This document shows positions 23,821-34,700 of a DNA stretch of 64,000 bases, piece after piece. How positions within the stretch are numbered: position 1 is the first letter of the stretch; every line of letters begins with the position of its first letter. The notes beneath the pieces are model-generated. The model ran no database searches. It saw nothing but the letters and a program-made list of their open reading frames with translations, and was not told the origin of the DNA. This stretch comes from Lumbricus terrestris (taxonomy: Eukaryota > Annelida > Clitellata > Crassiclitellata > Lumbricidae). The position numbers were made by a program, and so were the translations under genes. Location of the stretch: positions 17,626,707 to 17,690,706 of the forward strand of contig OX457047.1 of the NCBI GenBank assembly GCA_949752735.1. Reading direction: 5' to 3'.

Positions 23821-23859
23821 ATGCGCGTCGTCACTTTCGCGCGTATCCGTAGCAACGCA

Positions 23860-23941
23860 TGACGTCATAGTCAAATGTTGAAATTATTAAGTGACGTCAG
23901 TTAATTAATTTACTAAATAGTAAATTACCTTGGTGACGTAA
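23860..23941. promoter_or_regulatory. CRE/ATF-like site cluster upstream of annexin gene 1
   Basis: Two perfect palindromic TGACGTCA sites (23860-23867 and 23892-23899) and one TGACGTAA (23934-23941) lie within 82 bp, about 340-420 bp upstream of the annexin ATG. TGACGTCA is the known CREB/ATF consensus. CREB-type regulation of this gene is inference. Confidence 0.55.
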
Positions 23942-24138
23942 CAATGACATTATACTGTCTTGATAATAATTATTAATCCAGTGCTATGTGTACAATAGAG
24001 AGTTATAAAGGACTCTATGAGGAAAATAGGTGGCGCCACTACTGAAATGCTGGCAGGGAAAGACAAATAATAGTACAAAAACGCACTTTAGGCCACATCT
24101 GCTTTAGGCTGCTGGTCTGAATATAGGCCAGCAGTCAT

Positions 24139-24185
24139 CCAATCACAATCTGCGACCTATTTATAGACGGCACGCTTTTATAATA
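24139..24185 (+). promoter_or_regulatory. Putative core promoter of annexin gene 1 (CCAAT and TATA-like)
   Basis: CCAATCAC at 24139-24146 is followed by TATTTATA (about 24159-24166) and TATAATA (24179-24185). The predicted start site would be around 24210, giving a short 5'UTR before the ATG at 24282. Annexin gene 2 has the same CCAATCAC octamer before its TATA box. Confidence 0.5.
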
Positions 24186-24281
24186 GGCCTTGCAGCCTAC
24201 TCTAGCGAAGACTTCGGTGACAGACGTTGTTCGTGCTATCACCTGTAGTGAGGCTGCATACTTGGATTCGACACACCCAAA

Positions 24282-24290
24282 ATGTCTACC
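24282..24290 (+). CDS. Annexin gene 1 coding exon 1
   Basis: Nine coding bases, Met-Ser-Thr, then donor GTGAGTAAA. The matching exon in gene 2 reads Met-Ala-Thr with donor GTTAGTAAA, which supports the micro-exon start. Confidence 0.88.
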
Positions 24291-27200
24291 GTGAGTAAAA
24301 TTTATCCCAATTGCAGCCTATGTGCATCATTTTAACATTTCATTTCGACTATTAGCTTCAGTTTTACAGTGCTTAATTTGCGAAATGAGTAAACTTGCTG
24401 CAAAATGGCTGATAACTGATGAATTTGTGTAGGCCTAAGCTACCGACTGTAGCACAACGTCAGCGCTTCTGCATAGGCAAGCATTCTGCTGGAATGTTGT
24501 GTAATTAAGCAGTTACAAATGCGAAGATTTCCTAGTTATTTCAAAGAACGCCAATAATCACCTAAGGCTTGACATAAGGTTCAATAAAATTGAGAAAGAT
24601 TTAGAATATGAACCGATTAAGATCTTAAGTGGAGACAGCAATCTTGAGCCGGTAGTAAATGTAAAATGTAAATGTAGTAGACAACAGCAAGTAGTCCTTG
24701 GTATGATTTTCAAAACGAATTCCAAACAGACAGATATCGACAGTTGCAAGATATCATAGCATACAGTCCCAATATTGGATAACATCTAGAATTTTGTATC
24801 CCTGTTTTGAATCTTTTCTACAAAGGGATAGGCCTATATTGAAAGTCTGGATGAAAGAACAAGAGAGCAGTAAAAATTGTCAAAAGTCTAGAACTCTAGG
24901 TTTCCACACGAAGATAGATTTCAAAGGCTGGGTCTAAGTTAGCCTACGCATGGTGTTCTTTAAAATGAAGAAGACATGTTCAAAATTTTCCACAGCAGAA
25001 GAATTCAGACGAGATGAAAACATTTTGCACAGTGCAGCAGCTGAGCAGAGGACAAAGTCTGACATTTTGCCATGAGCAATCTTTGAGCAAAATGTTTGTG
25101 GATCAGTGGATGTAGCTACGAATCAGAATATAGTATGTCAAAATTATCACTTCACATGATGTTCAGGTGTTGTGAGAATTTAAATAAAAAATATTACTTG
25201 TGGAGAGCTGTAAATTGCTCCAACTTCAATTCAAAAAATCTTTTGAAAGCCTGCACACAAATAGGGGTGGTATGGGTAGGATTATGGTGATGGCCTAAAT
25301 GTTGAGAGTGGTCAAGCAGATTGTTTCATTGTAAAATTCCGTATTACTCAAGCATGGATGACTGATTTTATGCATGACATGAGAAATAGTCATTGGCCTG
25401 GATTATAAAGGTTTTGTAATGGGAACATCCTAGTGTGCAGATGGCAGAAGACACAAGTTGATAGATGACATTTCTCCTATAGGCCTAATTAATTCTTGAG
25501 TACCTACTCATGGCTGTAGGCGTATATAGCTGTTAATTGATTTGAGACTACTTAAGGAGGCTTTGGTACTTCAGGCATTATTTGTTTTGGTTTGATGAAT
25601 GGTGGAGTGAGTAGGATATATGGAATGGAGTGGGTAGTGATATAGAGGATGGAGTAGGTAGGGTTATAGAGAACGGAGTGGGTAGGTTATAGAGGGAATG
25701 AAGTGGGTGGGTTTTAAGGAATGGAGTGGGTAGGGTTATAGAGAATGGAGTGGGTTGTGATGTAAGGACTGAAGTGGGTAGATAATAGGGAATGTAGTGG
25801 GTAGGGTTATAGGGAATGTAGTGGGTAGGGACATAGGGAATGGAGTGGGTAGCATCATAGAGATTGCAGTGAGTATGGATATATAGGAATGGAGTGGGTG
25901 GTGTTATAGGGAATGGAGTGGGTGGGGTTAAAGGTATTGCAGTTGGTAGGGTTTTAGGGAATGGAGTGGGTGGGGTTATAGGGAATGCAGTGGGTAGGGT
26001 TATAGGGAATGGAATGGGTGGGGGTTATAAGGAATGGAGTGGGTTGTGGTGTAAAGACTGAAGTTGGTAGGATTACATAGAATGAGTGAGTAGGATTACA
26101 AAGAATGCTGTGTTATATAGAATTAAGTGGGTAAGATTATGGGGTATGGTATGGATAGGATTAAAGGTAATGCTCTTGTCTATTGTATTTCCATCTGAAT
26201 TTTCCAGTAAACTGTGATTTTGAATTCCAATTTGACTCAAAATGACAATCAACTAGATTCTTGAGCATTATGGTAACGGAAGCGATAAATAATAAGAAAT
26301 GCTCGCAGCATGGAAGCCCTACGAAAAGAAAATCCTTTAAAAGTGAGCAACCCAGGTGGAAAACTAGTCATTGGTTTCGCCCTCAGTGTTGAAGGTCATT
26401 CCAGGTGGAGGGATCTTCTACCACAGCAAATGTTCACTAAGTGCAGAGCCAAAACAGTCCTTGTCCTAAGAGCAAAGAATCAAGCCAACCAGCGTAATGG
26501 GGGAGGGCAGGATGCAGGTGTGGACGACGGCTTTCACGTTATAGTTGGAGAGATATGTGGGGCTGAACTTTGGAGACCAGAAAAATGATGTTTTAGTGGA
26601 TGCTCACAGTAGGGAGTGTAAACACCATGCACACACACATACACACACACGTGTTACATTAGAATGTTATATTGTCAAAGAAAACTTTTCAGATGCTGCA
26701 TGAACCCCATCTGGAAAGGTGATAAAATTTTGAATGTGAAATGTAGGTTTTAGACAAAATACCTTCACATAAACACCCGTGACCCCTTGCATTCAAGGTA
26801 AAATGTGAGATGTCAAATACGGCCTTACCTCATCTGCCCCTCCACTCGTATGAACTTCTGAGTCTGTTGGGATTGCTAGTATACTACACAGAATTATGTA
26901 ATGAAGTGGACAGAGTAGATGAATAAGATGTGGAATGCATGCAATCTTTACAAATTAACAACGGTGGTGAAAATATTTAATTTTTTTTCAGATTTCACCA
27001 AACTCGCATTTCAATGCTGAGGCGGCTGCCAAGCAGTTGAGGGATTCGATGAAGGGTCTTGGTATGTTGGATGTTAAGTCTTTTGTATCTGATCAGTGTT
27101 CTTGTAATCATAATATGCCATTTTATATAAATTTTATATCCATTGTTACGCATGTTCAAGAAGATGCTGTTTAGCAAGCACTAAGGCACACTACTGATGT

Positions 27201-28743
27201 TGCACAAATCTCTGGTAAGAACACAGCTGGAATAATATACCTCCAAGCTGGGCTTTAAATGTGATTGGACGGTCCTGGTTGGTGTCCAGGCACTTATTTT
27301 TAAATCTGAACACTGTCCTACCTATTATTAGGCCAGCAGAGCCAGGAAACTTAAGGGGCGTCCACCTCCTGCCACTTCTTAGGCCTGCCACTTATTAGGC
27401 CTGTCACTTATTAGGCCTGTCACTTATTAGCCCTGTCACTTATTAGGCCTGTCACTTATTAGGCCTTCACTGCATGGAAAGGTGAAGGACATCCAGTCTC
27501 TCTTCGTTTCTTACGCTGTGTGGTATCCTTATCTGAAATATGATGTAAAGCAGCTAGACAAGGTGCAAAGGATCCTTACAAAGTGATATCGAGCGAGTAG
27601 GAAATTTTGCCATTTAGAAAAGTTGAGAAGATGTATTGAAGAACTGCTCTGCCGTGCTCTGCTCTGGTTCAACATCATTTAGTTTAGTGCTGGCAGTACT
27701 TTTGCCTGCAAAACAAGTTAGTAACTTTGCACACATACAGAATTAATACCGTCTGAATCATTGAAAACCTTTTGTTTTGTTATGCTAATTGCTGTGCTTT
27801 TGCTTGCAAAACAAGTTACAGGTAGTAACTTTGCACACATACAGAATTAATACCGTCTGAATTATTGAAAACCTTTTGTTTTGTTATACTATTTGCTGTG
27901 CTTTTGCTTGCAAAACAAGTTACAGGTAGTAACTTTGCACACATACAGAATTAATGCCGTCTGAACCACTGAAAACCTTTTGTTTTGTTATGCTAATTAT
28001 TGACAGTGAGTCATTCTTCTACATGTATTACTTTGCCACTCTGCTATGCCAAGGTCATGCTGACAGTTATAGTGTTGCTGCTGTTGCATCTATGTCTATT
28101 GTCTAAACTGCATGCATTTGAATTTTTGGAATGCTGCCTGAATGTGCAGGTACAAACGAGGATGCCATCATCAAGGTGTTGGTTAGTCATGATACTCGTC
28201 AACGCCAGGAGATCTCCAACAAGTACAAACAGCTTTTTGGAAGGGTATGTTGGCAACACCTTTGTACCGCACTAATTCACCTGTGGTTTGAGTTTCAGCA
28301 ACACTCAACCGACCTTGAGACTTGAGTTGGTCTTTATTCTGTCCTTTAGTAGTTTCATGGTTTAGAAGTTTAGAATGGTCCTTTAGTAGTTTTATCGTTT
28401 AGAAGGTCCTGTAGTAGTTTTATGGTTTAGAGTGGTCCTCTTAGTAGTTTTATGGTTTAGAATGGTTCTTTAGTAGTTTTATGGTTTAGAGTGGTCCTCT
28501 TAGTAGTTTTATGGTTTAAAATAGTTCTTTAGTAGTTTTATGGTTTGGAATGGTCCTTTAGTAGTTTTATGGTTTGGAATGGTTTTTAGTGTTATGGTTT
28601 AGAAGATCATGTAGTTTTATGGTTTAGAGTGGTCCTTTAGTAGTTTATGGTTTAGAAGATCCTTTAGTAGTTTTATGACTTAGAGTGGTCCTTTAGTAGT
28701 TTTATGGTTTAGAATGGTCCTTTAGTAGTTTTATGAGTCAGAA

Positions 28744-28785
<42 letters not shown>

Positions 28786-31700
28786 GTGCATGTAGTTTTC
28801 ACAGACCGATAACTAAATTCTTTCATTGGACCTGTCATGGTTTTTGCATAATGCAGCATTTTGAGCATTGTGCAACAATGTGCATATACAGCCGCTTAAG
28901 TAGGGCAAGAGTTGTAGAGCGTGTACCTCTTATTTATGCTGTTTGGCCAGATGAGAGTTTAGTCACGAGGTTAGTTCTCACGAATTATAGGCATCACATA
29001 ATCAGGTCTGTTTGACATTCACCTGTGTATACAGCAGGCAATGTAACCTGTGATATAAAACTCTTTCTCAAAGTAAGGCTGGGATTGCTTTTGAGTAGAC
29101 TTTTGAGTGAATTCTATGCCAATAGGATTGTTGTTTTACGATTATGTGTGGTCAGCTTATTGGTTTTGGGATGTATTTTCATCTTCTAATACCACTCAAG
29201 CAGCCAATTTGTTATGTTTGTCAACTTTTACTATTAATGAATTGAGCAGACTAAAAGTATTTACTTTTAATTTATTATAATTATGTCACCTTGCACTACT
29301 GCTCAGTTGGCTGCACTTCATAATTGTCAACTTGTAAATGACTATTTCTGGAAGCAGTTGTTGTAATATATTCTAATGTTAGTGGTCCTGTTGTAGTATA
29401 TTCTAATGTTAGTGGTACTGTTGTAGTATATTCTAATGTTAGTGATACTATTGTATTTTATTCTAATGTTAGTGGTACTGTTTTATTATATTCTAATGTT
29501 AGTGGTACTGTTGTAGTATATTCTAATGTTAGCGGTAGGCCTACTGTTGTATTATGTTTTCATGTTAGTGGTACTGTTGTAGTATATTCCTATGTTAGTG
29601 CTACTGTTGTAGTATATTCTAATGTTAGTGGTACTGTTGTAGTATATTCTAATGTTAGTGGTACTGATATTGAATGTCAATGACATAATTTATGGTCCTT
29701 TAAAGTGCATTTAGTTGAACATTGTGACACCATTTTCTGTGGTGGCCAAGGAGTTTGGCTTTGATATTTGTTCAAGTCTTTAAACCGTGCCTTGAGGTAT
29801 ATGGTTCAATGCCCCTGGGGTGAATGAACGGTGTGTGGGTTGCTCTGACTAACATTGCAGTCATTCTCCTATTCAGAAATGACAGCATGGATGATCACAA
29901 ATAATGATGGGCAGAAAGTGTCAACAAAGCGATATTTCTTAGTACTTTGTCCTGAATTCTAGCGGCTGTGTTGTTGTTGTTGTTGCTGTTATCATTGTTG
30001 TTGTTGCAAATTTATGATAAAAAATGTGCTTCATGTCTTTTGCTATTTTTTACGCATCATTGGTGTGGTGGGCAATAGTTTTTCAGGTTAGATAAATCCT
30101 GGACATGATGACTATGACTTTAATGTGATGGCTGTTGAATGTGGTGCATCACAAGATCTGGTAGGGTTGAACCCCTTTGTGCATATCTTATCTTCTTTGT
30201 CCTGAATTCAAGCGGCTGTGTGTTGTTGACGTTGTCGCTGCTGTCATTGTTGTTGTTGCAAATGATAAAAATGTGCTTCATGTCTTTTGCTATTTTTTAC
30301 ACATGGTTAGTGTGATGGCTGTTGAATGTGGTGCATTGCAAGATCTGGTATGGTTGAACCCCTTTGTACATATCTTATCTAAGGTCTGCTTTTGCTTGGA
30401 GCAGCAGAAGCAGACCATGGGTCTTGTATTGAATGAAAATTTACAGAATGTCAATTTCAGCATCAGAAATCGGTGTCAGAAGAATCACTTGTTCGTAATT
30501 TTTTTAAATCTGAAATTTCTGCATCTGCATAGGTCCGGGAAAACCAAATGTGCATGCGTCTGCTTGCACCTTTCACTTTTTTATGTTATAGGAAAAAAAT
30601 ATCGATGATTAACAGTGAAAATAATGCTGAATTGATTAACAGTGTTGAGGTTCTTCTTGTTCTAGGACTTGATTGATGATTTGAAGTCAGAGCTCGGTGG
30701 TCAGTTTGAAAATGCTGTTGTGGCTCTGATGACTCCAACATTCCAGTTCCTGGCCAGAGAACTTCGTTATGCCATCAAGGTAATTGGTTGTTATTTATTT
30801 ATTTCTCGCATTTGCTACAGCGCCCCTTCAAGCTCTCTACTCAGAGGCGCTCCCGACTACAGCGCAGACACTGCATCGGAGTTTTGCTCCGAAGCGTACG
30901 AGCAATTGCGAGTGAAGCACTTGCTCAAGGTCCCTATGTGGCGGCTTTAGGGTGGATTCGAACCTGCAACCTCCGGCTCCAAGGCACCGAAGCCACCACT
31001 ACACCACTGTGCTCTGTTCTACCCACTCAACCTTGGTCCTCTTCTCAAATGAGCTGCCACAGACGTCTTCCATTCTAGGTCAGCTGCTGTAGGTCCTTTT
31101 TACTGCAAGCCTTTAGAAGCCTGGCACTTGGCCCACTTCTCTTATGTTCACACCCTCAATCAATAATATTTAAGTGCTAATTGTTCACCTTATGCTTTGT
31201 TGACTGCATGCCTTAGTGTTCTGCAGGGTTCCAGGTTTAGTTCCCCTGTGTACGTTATGGAGAGATTATAACACTGTCAGATGAAGTTTTGTTTGTTTAC
31301 ATCTTTTGTGTTTTACAAACATTTACTTCAATTGTTCTCAACTCTGAACACATGCTTTCCATTACTTGCCCCCACACACCCCAATAAAGCAGTCAGAATG
31401 CTCCTGTCATACCCATGGCTGTCCTTTTCCTACTTCTTCTCTACATGATAGAGTTCTCCCAGAAGCTGATGATCAAATGCAACCAGGGCAGAAAGTGGCT
31501 TGGAAAAGTTGCCGGGTCTGAGTGAAATGGCCGTTTTGGGGTTATATGGCCCAAAAATTGATCTGAAGACTTTTTTTAGTCATTTGCACTGAATTTCCAG
31601 AAAACTGCACCAATTTCCCTCTACGTTTAGTAATTGGTATAGATTGAATGTTAGCCATTCGACCTGGCTGAGACCCTGCAGCAGCTGGTAACGAAAATCG

Positions 31701-34700
31701 ATGCTGGGTCGCCGACCAGGACACTTTCAACCCTGAATGCAACGAACTTTAAAAAAATTCAAATGCTTTATTCTAATTATTCTTGTCTTTGAGCGTACAT
31801 GCGTACATATAATGTAATTTGTAACTCGGAATGCGACTTGCAACTGAGAATTAAGGTGAATTTACTTACTTACTCAATTACTTACTGCATTGAGCTAATG
31901 TTTTTCCGTCAGGGTGCAGGGACGGATGAGTCGGTTTTGATCGAGATCCTCGCAACAAGATCGAATGCAGAGATCAAAGCGATTAGAGCTGCATACGAGA
32001 CAGGTAACAACAACACTAATCATTTGTGAACTATCTTTATGATCATAAGGAACAACATTAGCCTGCTGAGGTGTTAATAGATGCGTATCATAACCTGGAA
32101 TGGCCTCCCTCTTACACTGCACGTTATTCCCAGTGGTCACTCCACTCTGTTCCTTAAGAACCTAAAAACTGTCTTATTTAGCCGTGGTTGGGCCGGGAGC
32201 ACTTCTGAGTAGCCTACCTTGAAGAGGCGCTATATAAATTTCCGAAATAAAATAATAAATAACCTGTCATGTTAGTCAGTTCACCATCTGTTCATGATGC
32301 CAGTAATTTTCGACAATGGGTACGAATAGATGATATCCATTTTCCAAGTCAAATAATTATAATAGAATACTAATGATCATCTTTTTTTAGCTCTCATTTC
32401 AGACATGTTAATAATGTTGAGCAAATGTGTTAATTAGCCATTTCACCCTTTCTTGCCTTCGATTATGAAACTTTTTAATTTGTCACTTTGCCATGCTTCC
32501 GTGGTTTTCATGAATTTCTATTCATAACATTTAAGTTCTCGCTGGCCGCTGTTTTAGAGCACAGTTCAAAGCTTGAAGATGATATTGCGAACGACACGAG
32601 CGGAAACTTGCGCAACCTTCTGGTGTCGCTGTGCAATGCGTCTCGTGATGAGAATACGAACGTTGACGGAGGACGTGCAAAGAAGGACGCCCAAGACATC
32701 CTTGAGGTTGGATTTCTGTTTGGTTCTCAGAACTACCTTATCAGGCATCACTCACATTATTTTTGTGGGGTGTGGTGGTGTATTGGGTATGTTCCTTGCC
32801 TTGGAGCCGGGGGATTGCAGGTTCGAATCCACCTCGAGCTGCCATGTAGGGACCTTGGGCAAGTCCTTCACTCGCAATTACTCAGCACTTTGGTGTGAAA
32901 CTTCGTTTCATTGTCTGCGTTGTAGTCGGGAGCACTTCTGAGTAGAATTTGGAAGGGTGCACATTTATTACATTTAGGCACAGTGATAAACAGTTAAAAG
33001 ACCAACTGTTAATGTACTAGATTTTTCTTTGGCGACCATAATATCATTGCCATGACCCATTTTTCAATGATTTCATTGGTTGAGATCCTTCACCTCAGCT
33101 GTCACTTGCTGAATGGACACCACACCATTTAAGATCCCTAAACTAGTCTTTGCTTTTATTTGATAACAGGTTCTATGACAGTGGTTCCCAACCCATGGCC
33201 CGCGGGCCAGAAGTGGCCTGCCAGGCCCAAAAAAGTGGCCCTCATCTCTCAAAGAATTAACAAAGATATATGAAAAAAATTGACAATTTGGACACAAATA
33301 GAACACATAATTAGTTTCTATTACAAGTTAGTTTATTTTGACATCTATAAATAACATCAAACATTCTATTTTAATTTAATTATAACAATTTTATATGCTT
33401 TTAGTCAATTAAAGTTTAGCTTTGTGGCCCCCCTAATGTCCTTCAACTAAGAAAAAGTGGCCCTCATGTCCTCAAATTTAGAAAAAGTGGCCCTAATGTC
33501 AAAAAAGGTTGGGAGCCACTGTTCTATGACCATGTCCTAAATTCTTTACTTCTTAAGACTTGCAATCTAATGTTAGAGCTAGGTATTTTAACTTTAAGAA
33601 CGTTGATTGATATTGAAAACTAATTCTAATTCTGCATGCAGGCTGGAGACAAACACTGGGGCACTGACGAGTCTACCTTCAATCTGGTTCTCTGCACTCG
33701 TAGCTTCCCTCAGCTGAGGGCCACTTTCGAAGCCTACCGTTCGATTTCAGGAAAGGGAATTGTGGATTCTATTAGCAGCGAAACAAGTGGCTCCCTACAA
33801 GAGGGATATCTGGCTATTGGTAAGCACTTTCATCTTCTTCGTCTAGGATCTTGTCCTAACAAAGGAATGTACTTTGTAAGTGAAGGATGTGATGATACAA
33901 ACCAATTAACAGATAAATACTTCATTAGTGAACTGAAGTTATTCATAATATAAATTGCTTACTTTGAAAATTATTGGCAGGAAATCGAAGATTTCGCTTA
34001 AGTATAAAAATCATTTAGCTAATTTGTGTTTCTTGTAATTTGTAACTGAGAAGTTGATTGTGTGCCAACTGTTTATCAGCTTGTGTCATCCACCTGTCAG
34101 TATCTGTATTGCTTTTGGGTAATTAATTCAGTGATGCATAAACCATTTGAAGCAATGTCTATCTTTCTCCTTCCCAATCCTCTTTGGGACATTTTTGGTT
34201 TTGCACTCGCTTGTTGTTTCCTCAAGTCTTTGAGTTTTTCATTTAGCTTTAAAACATCATCATATTCAGTATCTAGTAAAAGAAACTATTTTGCTGTCTC
34301 TAACATTTTGAAGTCTAAATATGACAGTTCACTTTAATCTGGGACCAGTTTGAGATTTACACGTTTTTGCCGACTAAACAACAGTTGAATAAAAGTGAAA
34401 GGGATCCGTTGCCAGGAGGAATGTATGACACCAATGTATAAAACATAGTTGCCTAGGATAAAAGCGGCACTGCACTGCAAGACAATGAAAGTGAACCATA
34501 CCTTCTCAGTGGTAGGCCCTTGACCTGGAATGGCCTCCCCTTGACTCTCCACTTCCTTCCTAGAAATATTCCTTCTCAGATTTTCCTCTCTCATCTTAAG
34601 ATGGTTTTATTTGGCTATGCTGTGGTTGGGAGAGCCTAGTAGTAATCCCCTTGAAGGGGCAGTATAAAAATTCTTGTAATGAATGAATGAATGAATGAGT

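Noticed and set aside
26310..26588. 92-codon + frame in annexin gene 1 intron 1
   Set aside because: No recognisable domain, lies between repeats, and the composition is not clearly coding. It is probably a decayed repeat.
28044..28259. Antisense frames over annexin exon 3 in both genes (28044-28259 and 47744-47926) that look alike
   Set aside because: Their similarity follows from the conserved exon and upstream block on the + strand. No start context or splice signals support an antisense gene.
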